Translations under genes and position numbers: made by a program
The notes under the pieces: model-generated
Database searches by the model: none
Told to the model about the DNA's origin: nothing
What the model saw: only the letters and a program-made list of their open reading frames with translations
In this document: in pieces, positions 57,300 to 64,000 of the stretch
Position numbering within the stretch: the stretch's first letter is position 1
Layout: each line of letters opens with the position of its first letter
From: Gelatoporia subvermispora B
Taxonomy: Eukaryota; Basidiomycota; Agaricomycetes; Polyporales; Gelatoporiaceae
NCBI GenBank assembly: GCA_000320605.2
Contig: KB445802.1
Span: 549,122-613,121 of the forward strand
DNA length: 64,000 nt
Direction of reading: 5' to 3'

Positions 57300-60149
57300 A
57301 TGGCGGATGCGTCTTTCAAAGACGTCCCGGAGATATTCGAAGTACGCTCCTTCGCAAGTTCGTTTTGTCTAGCATTGACACACGGAGACAGGTAGACCTC
57401 GGAGAGTCGCTGACAGCGCGAACGGAGAGTCTATGTGAGTGCGCTATGTTCCCCGTGCATAGCTCAAGATTGACCGGCTCCGGTAGCAACGTTCCGTGAA
57501 CTAGGCCCTCCGGATCTATGCCACGTAGTCAAAAGCACCGGACGCAGCGGTCAGCGCGATGTGAGCTGCGGACACTTTCCATAGACGCCACCGCTGAACC
57601 ACGTCGCAGGTTTCGTCCTACCACTACATCTCTGGAGTTGATGCTTCATCATCTGCATCTCTTGCTGCCTACATCAACTCTCTCACATATGCACTAGAGG
57701 ACGACTCGGGCTGGTTTTCGAAGGGTACCACGTGGAAAGTGCGCAATGGGTGTTACTGGTGAGTTGTGAACCGAAGCGCATGGTTTCGTGTCATGCTCAC
57801 GCGACTTCCAGCTGTTTCAACGCATTCTCTCGTGTGGATGTCCGCGTGGATGTTAAGATTCCCGGAGGTGTGAATGCCTACATTGTTGACCTGCGAGGCG
57901 AGCGGTATGTCGTCATCGCGTCCGGTTATGCTCGTACTTATCTTGCGTGCAGACACGAAGCGACACCCGACATCTGGCAAGAAACATATCTCTCTGCGCT
58001 CCTACGCGCTATCCTGTACTCGGACGACCCCACGTATTGGCTGGAAGCGTATCGCAAGCTGGACCCGATCACCAATCTCGATGGTGAATTGCGCTTCCTA
58101 CAAGCTGCTGAGGCTCTCTTCATGAAAGGTTGGTATACATCCGTCTGCCAAAGTGGAGATTGCTGAAGAATCCGTCTAGGCTGGCAAGTGGGTTCTGAGC
58201 CTGAGATTCAAGTCGCAACTGTCGTGTCCAATCACCTCGTCTCGGCTATCATGAAGTATTTCGGAGACAGTGGACGGTATCAATACGCCGCGAATCTATT
58301 CGAGAAGCTGGCTGCTAGAGAGCCTGAAGTAGCTTCGCTACTGGCGAGATGCTACATCGGCATGAGTGCGTATGGTCGTTTCCCCCATGAATCGAACTCA
58401 CATTTGCTTCCGCGATTGTTCTGTACAGACGAGGAAGTGAAGGCTGTCCAAATCATGTCATCTGCAATCAAACAGACACCCCAGTCGTATACTCTGCTGC
58501 ATGTCCAATGCGACTTCCTGCGCTCAAAGGGGAATCAAGAGTGGGCGCTCAAGCTGGCGCGACATGCTGTCAATTGCGCGCCAAGCGAATTCGTGACATG
58601 GGAGAAACTCACTGACCTCTATATCGACCTCCGTCAGTACGAATCGGTGCGTATCGAGGATATTTTGTTCGGCCGTGCCATTTGAGGTGAACACATCAAC
58701 TCAACCCTTGCTGTAGGCTCTTCTCACATTAAACTCGTGTCCCATGTTCACGTATAATGGCCGGGATGCCCATCGAAACCTGCCCCCCGCGAGGGTGCAT
58801 CTACCACCGAAAGGCGCCATCACGGAGATTCTCCCTGAACGCACTAAGACGGAAGATGACGAGGTGCGCTGAATTACTCCTTTGGGGCGCGCTCGACCTG
58901 TTGCTGAATTCCCTGTCAGGCCGACCCGGCGCTGCTGCGCCTGCCTGCGCCTGGGCTGCGCGGGACCTGGGCGCGCGCCTATGCGTTGCTCGCGCGCCTC
59001 GTCTCGCAGATCGGCTGGGACGAGCTGCTCAAGACGCGGAGCGCCGTCTTCGTGATGGAGGAGGAATACCGGATGCAGAAGGCGCAGGGCGACATACGCG
59101 CGCACACCGTCTCGCCATCGTCCAGCGCCGCGGGCGAGAACGGCACGCCGGCTATCCACGAGGACGGCACGGTGGCGGCAGTGCCCCCACGCGGCGCGTC
59201 GCTCACGGCGCGAACGGATGAACAGGCGGACGATGACGCGTCGACGCGTGGCGTGCACTCTGCGAACCCCTCGGCAGACGGCGACTCGCTCGCCCCGAAT
59301 GGCATCCCGACGATCCGGATCTCCACTGAGAGCGACGTTGGCCACGAGGACAAGGCGGAGGAGGCCGAACAGGCTGAAAAGCTCGTAAATGGCAACGGAG
59401 ATGCGAAGGATAAGGACAGTGCGGCGAGTGAAGCAGCGGCCCTCGAGAAGCCTGTGCAGGCGGGCGGACAGGAAGAAGGAGCCGGGAGCGGCGCCCAGGA
59501 GCCCTTCTCGTTCAGCAATAAGCGGCTATGTGAGAGATGGCTCGATAACCTGTTCATGGTTCTCTACGAGGTGCGTCTCATTCGGTCCAACATACTTTTC
59601 CATGATCACTAAGGTCAAGTGTCGCAGGATCTGCGCGTGTGGACAATCTTCCGCGCGGAAGTCGCGCACTTCAAGACCCAGCACGTCGCGTACCGCAAGA
59701 CGGGGCTCGAGTGGGAGATCCTCGGTGACCTTGGTACGCGCCTGCACCATAAAGAGGAAGCGAAGGAGGCGTACCAACGCTGCCTGGATGCGCAGCGGTA
59801 TTCGTACAAACCCTGGTCGAAACTGCTCGACATCTACGCCGACGAAGGTGACATCCAGCGGTCGCTGCAGGCCGCGATCCGTGTTGCTGCGTATCAGTAT
59901 GCGGAATATACCGAAATGACAGTACGTCCTCCCACCCGCCCGCCATTAGCATGGTTGATGATGACTTGGCATTGCCTGTAGTATCCGACCCAGATCGCCC
60001 GCTGCTTGTCCAAGCTGGGCCAGATCCACGGTTTCGCAAAAATATCGTATACACTGTTGAGTATGGGGCTGCCGGAGCCGGTGATGAAGATCATGGACAG
60101 CTATATGCAATACGGACGAGCGTTCAAGGTGGAGGGGTACGATTTCTAG
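57300..60149 (+). CDS. Chs5-Arf1-binding protein (ChAPs; Bud7/Bch1 family)
   Basis: ATG at 57300: MADASFKDVPEIFE joins over a 50-nt intron to VDLGESLTARTESL, then STFRELGPPDLCHVVKSTG and SSYHYISGVDASSSASLAAY with INSLTYALEDDSGWFSKGT, the ChAPs N-terminal signature. TPR-type helices follow: QETYLSALLRAILYSDDPTY, FLQAAEALFMK-GWQVGSEPE, YQYAANLFEKLAAREPEVAS, LDEEVKAVQIMSSAIKQTPQ. A variable acidic linker rich in Ala/Glu/Asp sits at about 59090-59500. The conserved end comprises LCERWLDNLFMVLYEDLRVW, GLEWEILGDLGTRLHHKEEA, and GLPEPVMKIMDSYMQYGRAF with stop at 60149. With Chs5 these proteins form exomer, which exports chitin synthase and other cargo from the trans-Golgi. Estimated at about 770 residues. 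Confidence 0.9.
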
Positions 60150-60930
60150 TTATAATATTGGTTTGCGTGCGGGGCGGTATGTACATACGCTACGTAGTTT
60201 CGTGTTGCTCCGGATATCTGTCTCGTCGTGCTGGGATCCTGTATACCATTGTTGCAACTTGCCACAAGTCTCATTGCGCAAATACAGCACACGGCGGCAG
60301 GTCAGCGTCTCCGGATCACCTGTGCACGAAATGTTGTTGTCGTCGTCTGACCGCTGGAGTGTTGTGGCCGTCCGACTGTTGAAGGCGAGCGCGCTGCCGG
60401 AACTTGGAGCTCACGAGGCCATGGCGAGGAATAGAGGGGAGACAGGGTTAAGAAGATGGCAGCGGACTGCATGGCATGAGCGACAGACACTGTGGGAGTG
60501 CTCGGATGGGAAAGGCCTCACCAGTTTGATCATGCGATGGAAGTGTCAGCCCATATTCTGCGTCACACAACGATACCATGCCCCTGTTTGGCGGGCACGA
60601 TGAAATGTGCACATCAGGCTGGCGGAAGCAGACACATGAGCTACTGCATAGAATCGTCACGGTTCATTTGGGTACGTGAGCCCTGAGCTGTAACGTAAAC
60701 GAGATGGGAAATTGCTAGGGGTATAGTGTAGGTATTCGTGGCAGGGCAGAGACGAGACATGATGTAGCACAGAGGGCCTGAGGCGCTGAATACGGTATGA
60801 TTTAAGGCGTGATAAGTGAGATCTGGGTTTCGAGCGGTTTCGATACATCGGGAGACGTCGTTATGTGCAGGGTCGTGGACTACGTGAGTGTATGTGGGTT
60901 ACGGCTGGTGCGAGCAGGGATGGAGTTCGA
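60150..60930. other. Convergent 3' intergenic region
   Basis: 780 nt between the stops of the ChAPs gene and SDR5. No recognisable gene. The open frames at 60163-60603 are judged accidental. Confidence 0.45.
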
Positions 60931-62149
60931 TTAGTCGAAGTGAAGGCCACCGTCGATGTTGATAGTTTGTCCTAAGAAGAGCATAAGTGGGAGGCGGAAG
61001 ATAGATGGGAGAGAGTACGTACCTGTGATAAAGTGCGCCTCGGGTCTTGCAATGTATGAGACGAGGCCGGCGACGACGCTCGGCTCTGCGTCTGGGATGT
61101 CGAGCGGCATGCCTGTTGCCTGTAATGTGTCACCTGGTCAGGACGGTCCGACGCCGGTGCACGGACGCGGGGACGTACCAGCTTGGCGGTAGAGGCGGGG
61201 CCGCCGTTCTTCGCGTCGTCTGGGTGCATCACTGCGAATTCGACCACTATCAGGACAGCGGTTCGAATCAAGGTGCGTGTGACGTACGCATAGGTGTAAG
61301 GATGCATCCGGGTGCATAGCTGTTCACCGTGATGCCATGTCGAATCCACTCCGCCGCTATTAGCGCGATATCACCCATCAGCACCCTTCCTCCTTAGAAC
61401 ATCGAACACCGCGAAAGACATACCACAAGCTTGTGTCAGCCCGCGCACCGCGAACTTGGACATGCTGTACGCAGCCATGTTGCTGATACCTGCCGGACGC
61501 GCCTTCGTAAGCACTGCCAAATATTCGAAAACCAAGCGAGCCGACGCACCCTTCTTGCCCGAGCCAGAGCACGCGCCGACGATGCGCCCGCCCCGGCCCT
61601 GCTTGATCATCTGCGCCGCGGCGGCCTTGAAGCAGAGCATGACGCCGCGCGCGTTCACCGCCATGATGCGGTCGTACTCCTCGGCGGATGCTAAACGAGT
61701 CAAGATCGAATCAGCCTCTGCGGCACTTTCGGAATACCAAACGCATTCCGAACGGACGTACTGTCGAGGAGCGGCTTCATCGCCACGATGCCCGCATTCG
61801 CCACCATCTGCGAAATTCAATTCAGACATTCTCAGCGCTCCGCCTTACCGACGCACGAGGCTCGAAGACTCACGACATCGAGCCCGCCGAGGACCTCAAC
61901 GGCCGTTTTCACCATGAGCGCAACATCGGCCTCAGACGTCACATCGCCGGGGATCGCGACCGCGCGCGCGCCGAGCGCTTTGATGCGCTCAACGAGGTCT
62001 TTGAGCTGCTCGGTCTTGCACGGCACGTCGTTCAGCGCGACGTCGAGCCCGTCCGCGGCGAGCCGCAGCGCGATCGCCTCGCCGATGCCCTGTGCAGCGC
62101 CGGTCACGAGCGCGACGCGCGCGGGGATGGAGGGCACGGGTGCGGGCAT
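60931..62149 (-). CDS. Short-chain dehydrogenase (SDR5)
   Basis: From ATG 62149: MPAPVPSIPARVALVTGAAQ then GIGEAIALRLAADGLDVALN, DVTSEADV, MVANAGIVAMKPLLDS, MAVNARGVMLCFKAAAAQMI, GGRIVGACSGSGKKG, the catalytic MAAYSMSKFAVRGLTQA, AEWIRHGITVNSYAPGCILT, MHPDDAKNGGPASTAKL, ATGMPLDIPDAEPSVVAGLV, and the end HFITGQTINIDGGLHFD. All SDR catalytic residues are present. Residue choice in the second strand (LNDVP) favours NAD(H). The leader is odd: a TATATAG at 62475-62481 lies about 330 nt upstream, the ATG used is the first in the leader, and an in-frame Ser/Pro-rich reading frame without ATG extends upstream from it to about 62385. The closest paralogues are SDR3 and SDR4, which share the HPDD..NGG..ST element. 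Confidence 0.83.
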
Positions 62150-62474
62150 CGCGAGCGAGGTGCGGCTGGCGAAAGAGGAGGAGGGCGAGATGGAAGTGGA
62201 GGGGAAGGGAGAGTCGCTGAGGATGCTGAGGGCCGTCGAGGATGCTGACGGGGATGCTGACGGGTCTGCGTGCGAGCCGTCTGGCTTGGTCAGGTAGGAG
62301 TAGTAGCCTGGTGTAAGGTACGGCGTGGCGTTGAGGTCGTACGGGTCGATATTAGAAGTGTGTGAAATTAGAGAAGAACGAGACTATCAGAGAAGAACGA
62401 GGCGAGAGAAGGGCGAGGGCGAACCGTTGATGCGCGGGGGTACGAGGAAGTCGAGAAACATTTGCATGAGAAGC

Positions 62475-62481
62475 TATATAG
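62475..62481 (-). promoter_or_regulatory. Probable TATA box of SDR5
   Basis: Minus-strand TATATAG (in CGCTATATAGC). Expected transcription start is near 62445, giving a leader of about 300 nt with no ATG before 62149. Confidence 0.5.
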
Positions 62482-64000
62482 CGGTGTGCGCGCGATGCGG
62501 GATCTCCGAGATTGCGGGCTGGTTTGCGAGGATGTACGAGATGCAGAGATGCACGATCCGAATTCCGAGTAATCTGTTCATTGAACGTCAGCGTCACCAC
62601 ATTTGAAACGCGCCGCGCTGCAGCTTGTACGTATGTCGGGTAAAGCGGCTTCGGCACGCACCTCAGTTTGTCGAGGATTGTCTCAGCGAGGGGTCGAGTA
62701 TGTGAGGGCGGACACGCCCTGGCGTACGTCGTATAAATGTGGGGCTGGCTCCGCGCCGCGCCCGGCGAGGAGCACGCCGGGCGCAATGACGACGCCGCAA
62801 GCACGGAGGGCAATCTGGCGGGGCGGTTGCCGGACGACGGGCATGGCGACGGGAGGCGAAAGCACGATCGACTCGTCGGGTAGGACGCGCTTGGGGCCGG
62901 TAATTGAAGAAAACCCTCTAGAGCTTCGCAGGTTCGCAGACAAGTTTGAGCCTGTTTGAGCTTCCTGGCCCTGTCGTGACGCGTCGTGATGGTCGACGAG
63001 CACTCGATCCGGGCGACAAGAAGATCTTGCCGCTGCCCTCGGCTGCTCCCAAATCTCGCTAAGCTCAAGAGGGCAACGCGTCGCCTCGCGTCCCGTCTTC
63101 TTCCGTCGCGCTTGAGTATCTCTGCGTTTTCGAGAACGCGGACGCAGGTGGACGCGTCTCGTTGCGCGACGCAGCAGACGGGGCGTCGCGTTCTCTTTGT
63201 GAGTCGCCGCCCTGCGAGTCATTGCGGGGCGCGGTGCCGTCGGCCTCGTGCAGCACGACTGAGATGCCGACGCCGCGCTGTGCTCATCTTTAGTCAATGC
63301 GCACGCTGCCTTTTGTTTCGGACATGTCTTCTGGGGCGCACGAGGCGCGGGACACGCCCTGTTTTGATGCTGTGGGAAACGAACGGCCTTACAGCGCGCG
63401 CAGTCGTCCGTACTTGACCAATCGCGGCGAACGATGGCCCGGGATGAGATGGGCGTGGGCTGCGGGGGCGGCGATGGCTGTACTGTGCCATTTCGACTTT
63501 TCAGCGGATTTCATATCGATAGGCGAGTATGCTCGGGAAAATGCACATAGGCAGATCACATTTTCGAGGACCACACCCATGCCGAGCGCGCGAGATTCTC
63601 ATGGGTGAGGCCTCAGAGAGGCTTAGTGCTCGTAGTGTGCAGTGAAAATCGTGGAAGCTCCCAGTGGTGTCTGGAGATGAATTTACTTAGCACTTTGGGG
63701 TGTGCGATACATAGGAGACTGCTACAGTATCTTGTGGACATTGAGACGGTAGATTTAGGGCTTATGAGGTTGACCCGCTCACTGAGAGGGCCTCTTTCTA
63801 AAACAATGCGTAGGTCATCAATTCCATCAAAGCAGAGAGCTTCCAGTAGACTCTCCTTCGTTAGTTATGTGACCTCTAGCACTATCCCAACGATTCCAGT
63901 CGTTACGCATTGACCTCAACTTGCTCGTCGAGGTTTAGGAAGGCCTCACGATACTCTCAGCCTAACGGGTGCGCCGTCATGCCGCCAGATTGTAGCTAGA
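62482..64000. other. Right flank without a supported gene
   Basis: GC-rich to about 63480, with overlapping open frames on both strands. A minus-strand frame at 62683-63297 contains a hydrophobic stretch (QIALRACGVVIAPGVLLAGR) and could be an exon of an unrecognised gene. A plus-strand frame at 63605-63913 has no motif. I cannot support either as a gene. The window ends without a visible gene edge. Confidence 0.35.

Noticed and set aside
62683..63297. 204-codon minus-strand open frame with a hydrophobic stretch
   Set aside because: Overlaps comparable open frames on the plus strand in GC-rich DNA; no motif or splice support, so it is left as an unresolved region.
1..64000. CRISPR arrays, operons, prophage or bacterial-type systems
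   Set aside because: The DNA is clearly fungal nuclear (spliceosomal introns, eL42, PDS5, LTN1); no regularly spaced repeats of CRISPR type were seen.

Overview
The window is nuclear DNA of a filamentous basidiomycete, most likely an Agaricomycete of wood-decay type. Genes are densely split by short introns of about 50-60 nt (GT..AG). Several families are typical of that class: DUF6533 seven-helix proteins, mucin-like single-span proteins with a PPxY tail, and aryl-alcohol-dehydrogenase-type aldo-keto reductases. The genus is not identifiable from what I can see.

Layout. 0-1 kb is a small repeat patch. 1-13.2 kb is a conserved block: a CCCH-finger coiled-coil protein (+), ribosomal protein eL42 (-), the NatA auxiliary subunit NAA15 (-) and, divergently from it, the cohesin regulator PDS5 (+). 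14.5-25.6 kb is an accessory block. It holds four same-strand paralogues of a Ser/Thr-rich membrane protein ending in a PPxY tail, interrupted by two 3'-truncated aldo-keto reductase copies, an ankyrin-repeat remnant and a MITE-like inverted-repeat element. 25.9-33.4 kb is conserved again: a small five-exon DUF5572-like gene (-), the listerin E3 ligase LTN1 (+) and an intron-containing tRNA-Ala(AGC) (-).

33.6-64 kb mixes conserved and lineage-specific genes. It has two DUF6533 membrane proteins, an inverted paralogue of the first CCCH coiled-coil gene, five paralogous short-chain dehydrogenases (SDRs) of the acetoin/diacetyl-reductase type, a small orphan gene, a CCDC6-like coiled-coil protein and a Chs5-Arf1-binding protein (Bud7/Bch1 family). 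Long stretches at 35.3-36.7, 41.1-45.3, 45.9-47.7 and 62.5-64 kb show no gene I can support.

How the genes relate. The housekeeping genes act at the ribosome (eL42, NAA15, LTN1), on chromosomes (PDS5) and in Golgi export (ChAPs); I see no operon-like link between them. The accessory genes look like products of local duplication: four PPxY membrane proteins, five SDRs, two DUF6533 proteins, two AKR copies and two CCCH coiled-coil proteins. Exon boundaries were placed by eye from splice signals and frame continuity. Where I walked every junction (CCCH genes, eL42, DUF5572-like, orphan gene) they are firm; for the long multi-exon genes only the outer limits and selected junctions were checked.
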